64,000 nucleotides of DNA, from positions 4,792-68,791 of the forward strand of contig NZ_QULW01000020.1 of NCBI RefSeq assembly GCF_003481825.1, in the 5' to 3' direction. Below are positions 15,240 to 24,087 of the stretch, in pieces. The notes beneath the pieces were generated by a model that ran no database searches, was not told where the DNA came from, and was given only the letters and a program-made list of their open reading frames with translations. The DNA is from Clostridium sp. OM02-18AC (GTDB taxonomy: Bacteria; Bacillota; Clostridia; Lachnospirales; Lachnospiraceae). Every line of letters begins with the position of its first letter. Position 1 is the stretch's first letter. Made by a program: the position numbers and the translations under genes.

Positions 15240-15512
15240 ACTATTCACAGGCAGGGATTTTCTGAACTGAAAATCCCGTATGATACAGTTCTGGCAGCAG
15301 ATTTTGCCGATTTGGAATGCGAAGCATCGGCAATTGTGGGAACCGTTCAGGGATAGGAATTGGGGAATTTTGAAATCTGGGAATCTAAAAATTCTGATTT
15401 TTCCGGACTGCTGACAAAAGCCGGATCATGGAATCCTGGTAACTGCAGACATACAGAATGCAAAGCAGTTACATGTTTTAGAAATACGGGCAATACTACC
15501 CATTTGGACTGC
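15240..15512 (-). other. possible small RNA or long recA leader
   Basis: This interval has no convincing gene. A near-perfect promoter at 15519-15547 points into it on the minus strand. The predicted transcript has many local stems: an eight-base GTAACTGC/GCAGTTAC pair (+ strand 15440-15475 area), GCCGAT/ATCGGC, and GGGATTTTC/GAAAATCCC at 15254-15277. No T run follows the last stem, so the RNA could end there or run into recA. I recognise no Rfam family; the 6S fold does not fit. Confidence 0.3.
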
Positions 15513-15518
15513 ACTTTC

Positions 15519-15547
15519 ACTATAGCATGCCCGAAAAACCTTGTCAA
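15519..15547 (-). promoter_or_regulatory. strong sigma-A promoter without a gene behind it
   Basis: Minus strand TTGACA (15542-15547), 17-base spacer, TATAGT (15519-15524). It lies just after a bidirectional terminator and faces recA some 420 bases away. Confidence 0.65.
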
Positions 15548-15554
15548 ATAAAAA

Positions 15555-15623
15555 GAAACGGATAGAAGAAGAAAAAAGCCTGTGCCGTGATGGTTGCACA
15601 GGTTTTTCTTACATATCCGTTTC
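15555..15623. terminator. long bidirectional terminator-like hairpin
   Basis: Outer stem GAAACGGATA/TATCCGTTTC (15555-15564 with 15614-15623) encloses an inner CCTGTGC/GCACAGG stem (about 15579-15602) with A and T runs on its two sides. It isolates the recA side from the protease gene. The remaining 15624-15799 holds a TATAAT at 15699-15704 with a poor -35, perhaps the protease promoter. Confidence 0.6.
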
Positions 15624-15799
15624 AAAAAAGTTTTAAGGAGTTCAGATGTTTATCTTTTTTCTGATTTTAGTATAACATATGCCTTACGAAAATGTTTGTA
15701 TAATGTTTAAATAGATTATGAAGATATTCTTAAATCGACAGCCGCACCACTGCCTTATCACCGGAATATCCTAACAGTAAAAGAGCACTGAGGTTTTCC

Positions 15800-16681
15800 A
15801 TGCGTACAGCCTCTCCTTTTTCCTCTGCACACATCCCGGACGGCCTTACCGGGCGCGGCATCGGCGTGGCTGTGCTGGACACCGGATGCTTCCCGCACGA
15901 GGATCTTAAGTCACGCATTGCTGCCTTTTTCGATATCGTACGCCGGCGAAAACTCCCTTACGACGATAACGGGCACGGCACCCATGTCTGCGGCATCATC
16001 GGCGGGAACGGAAAAGAAAGCGCCGGGCGTTTTTGCGGAATCGCCCCGGGCTGCCACCTGATTCCGGTGAAAGTACTGGACAAACGGGGCGGCGGCTATG
16101 TTTCCGACGTGCTTGCCGGACTTCATACCGTAATGCAGCAGCGGGAGCGCTACAACATCCGGATCGTCAACGTTTCGGTCGGTTCCTTTTCCGGCAGGAG
16201 CATGAGCGAAAACTCTGCCCTGGTCCGCGGCGTGGAGGAACTCTGGGACTCCGGTTTTGTCGTGGTGGTCGCCGCCGGCAATATGGGACCAAAAAGCGGC
16301 ACCATCACTACGCCCGGCATCAGCCGCAAGGTCATCACGGTTGGCTGTTCTGACGATCACCAGGAAGTCAACGTTATGGGAAACCGCATGTCTGACTATT
16401 CCGGGAGAGGACCTACCCGCGCCTGCATCTGCAAACCGGATATTGTCGCCCCGGGTGCCGCCATCACCAGCTGCAGTCCCGGCGGCGGTTATGCCATAAA
16501 AAGCGGTACCAGCATGGCTACACCTTTTGTTTCCGGTGCCATTGCCCTTCTCCTGGAGCAGCATCCGGAGATGTCCAACCGGGACGTAAAACTTTTCCTC
16601 AGGGACCGGGCAGTCGACCTGGGACTTCCCAGAAACCAGCAAGGCTGGGGACTTCTTGATATCCCCAGCCTTCTTCGCTAA
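15800..16681 (+). CDS. S8 (subtilisin-like) serine protease, cytosolic
   Basis: 293 residues from the ATG at 15800, with GAGG seven bases upstream. The triad is complete: Asp27 (VAVLDTG), His59 (NGHGTHVCGI) and Ser238 (SGTSMATP); the oxyanion Asn is in VVAAGNMGP. There is no signal peptide and no propeptide, and the catalytic domain fills the whole protein, so it should be active inside the cell like the intracellular subtilisins, whose roles include protein turnover. It is alone between recA and serA. A perfect hairpin overlaps its last codons. Confidence 0.9.
   Translation: MRTASPFSSAHIPDGLTGRGIGVAVLDTGCFPHEDLKSRIAAFFDIVRRRKLPYDDNGHGTHVCGIIGGNGKESAGRFCGIAPGCHLIPVKVLDKRGGGYVSDVLAGLHTVMQQRERYNIRIVNVSVGSFSGRSMSENSALVRGVEELWDSGFVVVVAAGNMGPKSGTITTPGISRKVITVGCSDDHQEVNVMGNRMSDYSGRGPTRACICKPDIVAPGAAITSCSPGGGYAIKSGTSMATPFVSGAIALLLEQHPEMSNRDVKLFLRDRAVDLGLPRNQQGWGLLDIPSLLR
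16641..16672. terminator. hairpin at the 3' end of the protease gene
   Basis: An eleven-base perfect stem (16641-16651 with 16662-16672) lies inside the last codons of the protease gene. Only a broken T run follows on the plus strand, and the converging serA ends 95 bases away, so it could serve either strand. Confidence 0.5.
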
Positions 16682-16766
16682 TTTTCTGACGGGAAACAGG
16701 CAAACATCGCAAATGCGCTGTCCTCCCTGTCCCGGCAGTCTCTATGAAATTTTAGTGTTTTCTTCA

Positions 16767-17927
16767 TCAGATCAGTCTGACTCTGCATACACCCTCAATG
16801 GCATTGAGCTTCTGGACCATGATGTCATCCGGTACATGTTCCAGATCCATCAGCGTGTAAGCAAATTTATCACGGCTCTTGTTGGTCATGTCGGAAATAT
16901 TGATCTTTCCGGCAGCCAGCACTCCGGTGATCTGACCGATCATGTTCGGAATGTTTAAATGCAGCACAGCCAGACGGCAGGCAGTTTTCTTCACGCCCAT
17001 GTCACACGCCGGATAGTTCACAGAATTGCGGATGTTGCCGTTTTCCAGATAATCCATGATTTCCTGAACTGCCATCTTCGCACAGTTATCCTCAGACTCC
17101 TCAGTGGAAGCGCCAAGATGCGGGATTACAATGGTGTTCTCCAGGTTCACAGACTTCGGATTGGCAAAATCGGTCACGTATTTTTTCACTTTGCCGGACT
17201 TTAAGCCTTCAGCCATGTCATCCTCGTTTACCAGAATGTCACGGGCGAAGTTTAAGATCACAACGCCGTCTTTCATCTGCTCAAACGCTGCCTTATTGAT
17301 CATGCCCTTTGTGGAGTCCACAGCCGGAACATGCAGGGTGATGTAATCACACTCCTGGCAGATGGTATCGAGACTGGTGGTGTGTTTTACATCGCGGGAC
17401 AGCCGCCATGCCGCATTGACGGAAATGTACGGATCATAGCCGTAAACTTCCATGCCCAGGGCGATCGCCGTGTTCGCAACCTCGGCACCAATCGCGCCAA
17501 GACCGACCACACCCAGCTTTTTGCCCTTGATCTCGCAGCCTGCAAAAGCCTTCTTTGCTTTCTCGGCAGACTTGGCAATGTTTGCATCTTCTTTGTTGGC
17601 CTTGCACCACTCAATGCCGCCGACGATATCACGGGATGCTAAAAACAGTCCTGCCAGCACCAGTTCTTTTACCCCGTTTGCATTGGCACCCGGGGTATTA
17701 AAGACCACGATGCCCTCCTGTGCACAGGCCTCTAACGGAATGTTGTTTACGCCTGCGCCTGCACGTGCAATGGCAAGCAGGGAATTGGAAAACTGCATTT
17801 CATGAAGGGATGCGCTACGGACCAGAATGCCCTCTGCCTCATTTACCTCGTTGGTCAGCTGATAGTCCTCAGTGAACTGGTCTGTGCCATATTTGGAAAT
17901 GGCGTTGATGCAATGGATCTTTCTCAT
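16767..17927 (-). CDS. serA: D-3-phosphoglycerate dehydrogenase
   Basis: 386 residues. It oxidises 3-phosphoglycerate, the first step of serine synthesis. The NAD-binding motif is GVVGLGAIG (139-147). The catalytic Arg is in NFARDIL and the His in IPHLGAST. A C-terminal ACT-type domain (from about 318, HLNIPNMIGQITGVLAAGKI) probably binds serine for feedback control. This is the short form without the extra ASB domain. Its start overlaps the serC stop by four bases (ATGA), so the two are translationally coupled. Confidence 0.94.
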   Translation of the reverse strand: MRKIHCINAISKYGTDQFTEDYQLTNEVNEAEGILVRSASLHEMQFSNSLLAIARAGAGVNNIPLEACAQEGIVVFNTPGANANGVKELVLAGLFLASRDIVGGIEWCKANKEDANIAKSAEKAKKAFAGCEIKGKKLGVVGLGAIGAEVANTAIALGMEVYGYDPYISVNAAWRLSRDVKHTTSLDTICQECDYITLHVPAVDSTKGMINKAAFEQMKDGVVILNFARDILVNEDDMAEGLKSGKVKKYVTDFANPKSVNLENTIVIPHLGASTEESEDNCAKMAVQEIMDYLENGNIRNSVNYPACDMGVKKTACRLAVLHLNIPNMIGQITGVLAAGKINISDMTNKSRDKFAYTLMDLEHVPDDIMVQKLNAIEGVCRVRLI

Positions 17928-19009
17928 GCCTGATGCGCCTCCTCAAACTGTTTCATGAACTCTACCAGCTTCTCCACGCCTTCCATCGGCATGGCATTGT
18001 AGATGCTGGCACGCATGCCTCCTACGGTTCTGTGTCCCTTTAAGTTTACAAACCCTGCTGCGGTTGCTTCTTTTACAAATTCTGCATCCAGGTCCTTGTC
18101 GCCGGTCACGAACGGAACGTTCATTAAGGAACGGTCCTCTTTTGCAACGGTTCCATGGAACAGCTTGCTCTGATCCAGGAAATCGTAAAGGATCTTTGCC
18201 TTTTTCTCGTTATACTCTTTCATGGCTTCCAGGCCGCCGCGCTTCTTTAACCACTTAAATACCTTTCCGCAGATGTAGATGCCGTAGCATGGCGGGGTAT
18301 TGTAAAGGGATTTTGCGTCTGCCTGCACCTTGTACTGGCAGATGGTCGGGGTTCCGGCAAGGACATCCTCCGTGATCAGATCCTCGCGGATGATCACGAT
18401 CACAACGCCGGCCGGACCGACATTTTTCTGAGCACCGCCGTAAAGCAAGCCATACTTTGTCACATCTACCGGCTCAGAGAGGAAGCAGGAAGAGATATCA
18501 GCCACCAGCGTTTTTCCCTTTGTGTTCGGCAGGGTTTTGTATTTGGTGCCATAGATCGTGTTGTTCTCACAAATGTAAACATAGTCCGCATCGTCGTCGA
18601 TCGGCAGGTCAGAGCAGTCCGGAATGTAGCTGAAGGTCTTGTCTTCACTTGATGCAACAGCCACTGCCTTTCCGTATTTCTGCGCTTCCTTGAATGCCTT
18701 CTTCGCCCACTGACCGGTGATGATATAATCGGCTACGCCGTTTTTCATCAGGTTCTGCGGAATGGCGGAGAACTGCAGATGGGCGCCTCCCTGCAAGAAC
18801 AGTACTTTGTAGTTATCCGGAATGTTCATCAGATCCCGAAGGTCCTGTTCCGCTTCTTCGATGATGGTCTCAAAGGCTTTAGATCGATGGCTCATCTCCA
18901 TCACTGACATTCCGGTGCCTCTGTAATCAAGCATTTCTTCTGCGGCTTCCTTCAGAACTTCCTCCGGTAATACGGCCGGTCCTGCTGAGAAATTGTAGAC
19001 TCTTCCCAT
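17924..19009 (-). CDS. serC: phosphoserine aminotransferase
   Basis: 361 residues from the ATG at 19009 (MGRVYNFSAGPAVLP), which has GGAGG eight bases upstream; the ATG at 19030 would swallow that site. It converts 3-phosphohydroxypyruvate and glutamate to phosphoserine. The PLP lysine is in YGGAQKNVGPAG. The family-typical RASIYNAMP and GGMRASIYN segments are present near the C-terminus. It lies 56 bases after ilvB and overlaps serA. A phosphoserine phosphatase gene is not in the window. Confidence 0.95.
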   Translation of the reverse strand: MGRVYNFSAGPAVLPEEVLKEAAEEMLDYRGTGMSVMEMSHRSKAFETIIEEAEQDLRDLMNIPDNYKVLFLQGGAHLQFSAIPQNLMKNGVADYIITGQWAKKAFKEAQKYGKAVAVASSEDKTFSYIPDCSDLPIDDDADYVYICENNTIYGTKYKTLPNTKGKTLVADISSCFLSEPVDVTKYGLLYGGAQKNVGPAGVVIVIIREDLITEDVLAGTPTICQYKVQADAKSLYNTPPCYGIYICGKVFKWLKKRGGLEAMKEYNEKKAKILYDFLDQSKLFHGTVAKEDRSLMNVPFVTGDKDLDAEFVKEATAAGFVNLKGHRTVGGMRASIYNAMPMEGVEKLVEFMKQFEEAHQA

Positions 19010-19065
19010 TGTTTCTTCCTCCTTCTTCATAAATTCGATTTTTCATAATTATATAATAACGACCT

Positions 19066-20772
19066 TTATTTGATTTTCAGGTCGGTATCATCGAACGCAT
19101 CCTGGATCGGGGCTCCCGGGGATACCATCGGGTAAACCTTGTCATCGCAGTTGATCTGGCACTCGATCAGAACCGGTGCATTGAATGCGATGGCTTCTTC
19201 CAGAACCGGTTTTAAGTCTTCCTGTCTGGTCACACGGTATGCTTTTGCTCCCATGGCTTCAGCCAGCTTCACAAAATCTACTGCGTCATTTAATACGGTA
19301 TGTGAATAGCGCTTTCCGTAGAACAGGTTCTGCCACTGACGCACCATTCCAAGTACATGGTTGTTTACCACAACCTGGATAACCGGGATGTTGTAGCGGG
19401 TCGCTGTTGCGATCTCATTCATGTTCATGCGGAAGCAGCCGTCTCCGGCAATGTTGAACACCGGGGTATCCGGATGTCCCATGTCGCCGCACGCCATCTT
19501 CGCTCCGATGGAAGCGCCAAGGCCGTAGCCCATGGTGCCAAGACCGCCGGATGTGAGAAAGGTTCTCGGCTTTCTGTATTTGTAGTACTGGGCAGCCCAC
19601 ATCTGGTGCTGGCCAACCTCGGTACAGATGATAGCATCGCCTTTGGTCAGCTCATCAATGGTCTCCATGATGAACGGACCGGTAAGCTGGTTCTTATCGT
19701 AACGCAGCGGATACATGTCTTTCATCCGCTCTACGTGCTGGATCCACTCCTCATGGTTCATCGGATCCAGACGGGCATTCAGCTTACGCAGGACAACCTT
19801 TAAATCGCCGATGATGCTGGCATTGGTATGGATGTTCTTGTTGATCTCAGCCGGGTCGATATCGATCTGGAGAATCTTCGCGTTCTTCGCGAACTTGGAT
19901 GCATTTCCGGTCACACGGTCACTGAAACGGGCACCTGCCACGATCAGCAGATCGCACTCGCTGATGCCGAAGTTGGAAGTCTTGGTTCCATGCATACCTA
20001 CCATGCCGGTGTAAAGCTCATCGGTTCCGTCAAATGCGCCCTTGCCCATCAGGGAATCAGCAACCGGTGCCTGGATCTTGTGAGCCAGCACCTTTAACTC
20101 ATCCGATGCACCGGAAAGCACGGCGCCGCCGCCTACAAAGATAAACGGCTTCTTGCTGTTGCGGATCATCTCCAGCGCCGTCTCGATGTCTTCCTCACGG
20201 ATGGTATCGGTCTGACGCTCGATCGGTGCCGGTTCCTGCGGCGTATACTCATACTCTGCCGCAGTCACATCTTTTGTGATATCGATGAGGACCGGACCTG
20301 GTCTTCCGCTCTGTGCAATGGTAAACGCACGGCGGACCGTGTCTGCCAGCTTCGTGATATCTTTTACAATGAAATTATATTTGGTGATCGGCATGGTCAC
20401 ACCGGTGATGTCGATCTCCTGGAAGCTGTCGCGGCCAAGCAGGCTCACGCCAACGTTACAGGTGATCGCAACTATCGGGATGGAATCCATGAATGCGGTC
20501 GCGATACCGGTTACCAGGTTGGTCGCGCCTGGACCGGAAGTAGCCAGACATACGCCGACTTTTCCGGTGGCTCTCGCGTAACCGTCTGCTGCATGGGATG
20601 CGCCCTGCTCGTGGGAGGTCAGGATGTGGGTGATCTCATCCTGATGCTTGTAAAGCGCATCGTAGATATTTAAAATGGCCCCTCCCGGATAACCGAACAC
20701 GGTCTTTACACCCTGTTCTTTTAAACATTCGATCAGGATTTCTGATCCATTAAGTACTCTGGTCTCCGCCAT
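19066..20772 (-). CDS. ilvB: acetolactate synthase, large subunit
   Basis: 568 residues. It condenses pyruvate (or pyruvate and 2-oxobutyrate) in branched-chain amino acid synthesis. The catalytic Glu is in TSHEQGASHAADGYAR; the FAD-associated loop is LLGRDSFQEIDITG; and the thiamine diphosphate motif runs from AGDGCFRMNMNE to VVVNNH. The length and GVT start region fit anabolic ALS rather than the catabolic AlsS. No small subunit (ilvN) is adjacent, so it must be elsewhere or the enzyme works without it. It follows ilvD by 42 bases. Confidence 0.93.
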   Translation of the reverse strand: MAETRVLNGSEILIECLKEQGVKTVFGYPGGAILNIYDALYKHQDEITHILTSHEQGASHAADGYARATGKVGVCLATSGPGATNLVTGIATAFMDSIPIVAITCNVGVSLLGRDSFQEIDITGVTMPITKYNFIVKDITKLADTVRRAFTIAQSGRPGPVLIDITKDVTAAEYEYTPQEPAPIERQTDTIREEDIETALEMIRNSKKPFIFVGGGAVLSGASDELKVLAHKIQAPVADSLMGKGAFDGTDELYTGMVGMHGTKTSNFGISECDLLIVAGARFSDRVTGNASKFAKNAKILQIDIDPAEINKNIHTNASIIGDLKVVLRKLNARLDPMNHEEWIQHVERMKDMYPLRYDKNQLTGPFIMETIDELTKGDAIICTEVGQHQMWAAQYYKYRKPRTFLTSGGLGTMGYGLGASIGAKMACGDMGHPDTPVFNIAGDGCFRMNMNEIATATRYNIPVIQVVVNNHVLGMVRQWQNLFYGKRYSHTVLNDAVDFVKLAEAMGAKAYRVTRQEDLKPVLEEAIAFNAPVLIECQINCDDKVYPMVSPGAPIQDAFDDTDLKIK

Positions 20773-20814
20773 GTGAAAACACTCCTTATCTGTCTCTGGT
20801 ACGGGTTACATGAA

Positions 20815-22476
20815 TTAGTTTCCTTTTAAGATAGCGCCCTTGTCTGCGCTGGTTACCAGTGCTGCATAACGCTTTAAGTAACCGGTCACCTCTTTGCTCT
20901 TCGGAGTCCAGTTTGCACGGCGTCTTGCCAGTTCTTCATCGGAAACCTTCATGTTGATGGTGTTTGCATTGATATCGATGGAAATGATATCGCCCTCTTC
21001 TACCAGACCGATCGGGCCGCCTGCTGCTGCCTCCGGGCTTACATGGCCGATAGAAGCGCCGCGGGAAGCACCGCTGAAACGTCCGTCCGTGATCAGGGCT
21101 ACGGTAGAGCCAAGGCCCATACCAACGATAGCGGAGGTCGGGTTTAACATCTCTCTCATACCCGGACCGCCCTTCGGTCCCTCATAACGGATGACAACAA
21201 CATCGCCTGCCACGATCTTGCCGCCTTTGATCGCTGCGATCGCATCGTCCTCACAGTCAAATACACGTGCAGGACCCTCATGGACCAGCATCTCCGGTGC
21301 AACTGCGGAACGTTTTACCACGCAGGAATCCGGTGCCAGGTTACCGCGAAGCACTGCGATACCGCCGGTCTTGGAATATGGGTTGTCTACCGGACGGATG
21401 ATCTCCGGATTCTTGTTGACGCAGTCTTTGATGTTCTCGCCAACCGTCTTACCGGTTACCGTCATACAGTCCAGATTTAAGAGTCCTAACTTGCTGATCT
21501 CGTTCATAACGGCGTAGATGCCGCCTGCCTCATTTAAGTCTTCCATATAGGTATGTCCGGCCGGTGCCAGGTGGCACAGGTTCGGGGTCTTTGCGCTGAT
21601 CTCATTTGCGATGTCTACGTTTAATTCAACGCCTGCCTCATGCGCAATCGCCGGCAGATGCAGCATGCTGTTGGTGCTGCAGCCCAGAGCCATATCCATG
21701 GTCAGGGCATTGCGGAAAGCTGCCTCGGTCATGATGTCTCTCGGGCGGATATTCTTCTTTAACATATCCATAACAGCCATACCTGCATGCTTTGCAAGGA
21801 CCAGACGCTCGGAATAAACAGCCGGAATGGTGCCGTTGCCCTTTAAGCCCATACCAAGAACCTCAGTCAGGCAGTTCATGCTGTTTGCCGTGTACATACC
21901 GGAACAGGAACCACAGGTCGGGCAAACCTTACACTCGAATTCTTTGACATCGTCCTCAGTCATAAGACCTGCTGCGTAGGATCCGACTGCCTCGAACATG
22001 CTGGAGAGGCTGCGTTTCTCGCCTTTTACGTGACCGGCTAACATCGGACCGCCACTGACGAACACGGTAGGGATGTTTAAGCGAGCTGCTGCCATCAAAA
22101 GTCCCGGTACGTTCTTATCGCAGTTCGGTACCATGACCAGTGCATCAAACTGATGTGCCAATGCCATACACTCGGTGGAATCAGCGATCAGGTCACGGGT
22201 TACCAGGGAATATTTCATTCCGACATGTCCCATGGCAATACCATCGCAGACTGCAATGGCCGGGAATACGATCGGGGTACCGCCTGCCATGGCTACACCC
22301 TGTTTTACGGCTTCCACGATCTTGTCCAGGTGCATATGACCCGGCACGATCTCATTGTAAGAGCTTACAATACCGATTAACGGGCGCTCCATCTCTTCAT
22401 CGGTTAATCCCAGTGCGCGGAACAGGGAGCGTGCCGGGGCCTGCTGCATTCCTGCTTTTGCATTATCACTTCTCAT
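20815..22476 (-). CDS. ilvD: dihydroxy-acid dehydratase
   Basis: 553 residues from the ATG at 22476, which has GAGGAGGAG eight bases ahead; the longer frame to 22545 crosses this site. It dehydrates dihydroxy acids to the 2-oxo acids of valine and isoleucine. Iron-sulfur cysteines are in VPNCDKNVPG and CPTCGSCSGMYTANSMN. Metal and substrate residues in the C-terminal half (GRFSGASRGASIGHVSPEA) are intact. It lies between leuB and ilvB in the same orientation. A perfect hairpin stands just before its ribosome site. Confidence 0.96.
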   Translation of the reverse strand: MRSDNAKAGMQQAPARSLFRALGLTDEEMERPLIGIVSSYNEIVPGHMHLDKIVEAVKQGVAMAGGTPIVFPAIAVCDGIAMGHVGMKYSLVTRDLIADSTECMALAHQFDALVMVPNCDKNVPGLLMAAARLNIPTVFVSGGPMLAGHVKGEKRSLSSMFEAVGSYAAGLMTEDDVKEFECKVCPTCGSCSGMYTANSMNCLTEVLGMGLKGNGTIPAVYSERLVLAKHAGMAVMDMLKKNIRPRDIMTEAAFRNALTMDMALGCSTNSMLHLPAIAHEAGVELNVDIANEISAKTPNLCHLAPAGHTYMEDLNEAGGIYAVMNEISKLGLLNLDCMTVTGKTVGENIKDCVNKNPEIIRPVDNPYSKTGGIAVLRGNLAPDSCVVKRSAVAPEMLVHEGPARVFDCEDDAIAAIKGGKIVAGDVVVIRYEGPKGGPGMREMLNPTSAIVGMGLGSTVALITDGRFSGASRGASIGHVSPEAAAGGPIGLVEEGDIISIDINANTINMKVSDEELARRRANWTPKSKEVTGYLKRYAALVTSADKGAILKGN

Positions 22477-22501
22477 ATTCTGACTCCTCCTCATGTGCGT
22501 G

Positions 22502-22527
22502 CCGGCATCTGCAGGCGCAGATACCGG
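22502..22527 (-). other. perfect hairpin before ilvD
   Basis: Eleven-base stem (22502-22512 with 22517-22527, one G-T pair) and a four-base loop, ending some 15 bases before the ilvD ribosome site. No T run follows. It may be an RNA processing or stabilising element separating leuB from ilvD; a smaller TGTCCGG/CCGGACA stem stands at 22590-22606. Confidence 0.5.
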
Positions 22528-22639
22528 TATGTGATTTCTATTCATTTCAGTTTTCTATTGTAGCAATTCTATACAAAATTCTGTTTTCCTGTCCGGATGC
22601 CGGACAAACATGCGTGAACCGTAACGTTTCTCGGACTGG

Positions 22640-23725
22640 TTAGTGGATGCGTGCCGCGATCAGGTCGCCCATCTCGATGGTTCCGACTTTTTTGCAGCCC
22701 TCGCTGTAAATGTCGCCGGTGCGGTAACCGTCGGTCAGTACCTGCTGCACAGCTGCCTCGATCGCATCGGCTTCTTTATCCATATCGAAAGAATAACGAA
22801 GCATCATCGCTGCGGAAAGAATGGTTGCGATCGGGTTTGCCAGGTCTTTGCCTGCGATATCCGGTGCGGAACCGTGGCTCGGCTCATACATACCGAACTT
22901 GGTCTCATTTAAGCTTGCAGAAGACAGCATACCGATGGAACCTGTGATCATGCTGGCCTCATCCGAAAGGATGTCGCCAAACATATTCTCCGTCAGGACC
23001 ACATCGAACTGAGCCGGGTTCATAACAAGCTGCATAGCACAGTTATCGACCAGCATATGCTCCAGCTTTACTTCCGGGTAATCCTTGGCAACTTCCTCGA
23101 CTACCTTTCTCCAGAGTCTGGAAGAATCCAGCACGTTTGCCTTATCCACGCTGATGACGTGTTTTCTTCTCTTCATGGCGATGTCAAATGCCTTGATGGC
23201 AATCCGGCGGATCTCGTTTTCGTTGTAGGTCAGGGTATCGGTTGCCTGCATCACACCGTTTACTTCCTCAGTATGACGCTCACCGAAATACAGACCACCG
23301 GTCAGTTCACGGACGATGATCATGTCAAAACCGTCGCCGATGTTCTCTTTCTTTAACGGGCATGCATCTGCCAGCTCATTGTAAAGGTAAGCCGGACGCA
23401 GATTCGCAAATAACTTAAGGCCTTTGCGGATCGCAAGCAGCCCCGCCTCAGGTCTTAAGTTCGGTGCCACGTCGTACCATTTTGAATTTCCTACATTGCC
23501 GCCCACAGCGCCAAGTAAAACTGCATCGCTCTTCTTTGCGGCCTCCAGTGCCTCATCGGTTAACGGAACTCCGTATTCGTCGATGGAGCAGCCGCCCATC
23601 AGGATTTTTGTGTACTGGAAAGTATGTCCGTATACCTCGCCAACTTTATCAAGGACCTTGCACGCTTCGCGTACAATCTCCGGTCCGATTCCATCTCCAG
23701 GGATCGTTACGATATTACAATTCAT
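22640..23725 (-). CDS. leuB: 3-isopropylmalate dehydrogenase
   Basis: 361 residues. It oxidatively decarboxylates 3-isopropylmalate in leucine synthesis. Typical segments: IPGDGIGPEIV at the start, AVLLGAVGG, the ELTGGLYFGERH loop, DNCAMQLVMNPAQFDVVLTENMFGDILSDEAS split over the Mg-binding aspartates, and EPSHGSAPDIAGKDLANPIA for NAD binding. It is first in the leuB-ilvD-ilvB-serC-serA run. leuA and leuCD are not in the window. Ribosome site AGAGGT eight bases before the ATG. Confidence 0.95.
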   Translation of the reverse strand: MNCNIVTIPGDGIGPEIVREACKVLDKVGEVYGHTFQYTKILMGGCSIDEYGVPLTDEALEAAKKSDAVLLGAVGGNVGNSKWYDVAPNLRPEAGLLAIRKGLKLFANLRPAYLYNELADACPLKKENIGDGFDMIIVRELTGGLYFGERHTEEVNGVMQATDTLTYNENEIRRIAIKAFDIAMKRRKHVISVDKANVLDSSRLWRKVVEEVAKDYPEVKLEHMLVDNCAMQLVMNPAQFDVVLTENMFGDILSDEASMITGSIGMLSSASLNETKFGMYEPSHGSAPDIAGKDLANPIATILSAAMMLRYSFDMDKEADAIEAAVQQVLTDGYRTGDIYSEGCKKVGTIEMGDLIAARIH

Positions 23726-23731
23726 GGTGTC

Positions 23732-23836
23732 TTACCTCTTTCTGATCCATTCCCTTTTTCTTAATCGGTGGTATTTTCGTTCCTGTTCAAAGCTTTTCAT
23801 TTCTCAGGCAATGATCCTATAGAACAAAAAGGAACG
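23732..23836 (-). promoter_or_regulatory. structured leader of leuB with a possible 22-codon peptide
   Basis: The leuB leader can form a stem CGTTCC-TGTTC/GAACA-GGAACG (23778-23788 with 23822-23836) with a four-base bulge. A 22-codon frame (23800 to 23732, ending six bases before leuB) begins in its loop. The peptide is Lys/Arg-rich with a single Leu and a single Ile, so classical leucine attenuation is not supported. No T-box motif is present. Confidence 0.3.
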
Positions 23837-23847
23837 TATTTCTTCCC

Positions 23848-23876
23848 ATATTAACGCATTTATTGTCATTTTTCAA
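23848..23876 (-). promoter_or_regulatory. sigma-A promoter of the leuB operon
   Basis: Minus strand TTGAAA (23871-23876), 17-base spacer, TAATAT (23848-23853). Expected leader about 117 bases. Confidence 0.6.
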
Positions 23877-23953
23877 CTGATACACTGGAATTTATACAGA
23901 AAAATCCATACGAGATAGGAATTGTCTTCATAACTTACAGTTATCAAAAAGGT

Positions 23954-23990
23954 AAAAAATATCGCCGGAAGGCATATCCCCTCCGGCGAT
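23954..23990 (-). terminator. terminator of the small wall-binding genes
   Basis: ATCGCCGGA/TCCGGCGAT stem (23961-23990) followed on the minus strand by ATATTTTTT. It separates the wall-binding pair from leuB. Confidence 0.8.
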
Positions 23991-24087
23991 TCCAGTATTT
24001 TTCAGATAGTTCCGTCTGCAGAACATGGCAAAACATGTTTTGTGGATTTTGCATCCCCGCAGTCATTGCCATCTGTCCCTCATTCGG

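Noticed and set aside
15240..15512. 6S RNA in the recA upstream region
   Set aside because: The interval folds into several local stems rather than one long hairpin with a central bubble. Some pairing of the 5' end with a segment near 15290 exists but is not convincing.
15347..15625. 92-codon minus-strand frame in the recA-protease interval
   Set aside because: It crosses the terminator-like hairpin and the promoter at 15519-15547, has no ribosome site and no recognisable domain.
23726..24087. T-box riboswitch upstream of leuB
   Set aside because: The conserved AGGGTGGNACCGCG segment and an antiterminator/terminator pair are not present on the minus strand.
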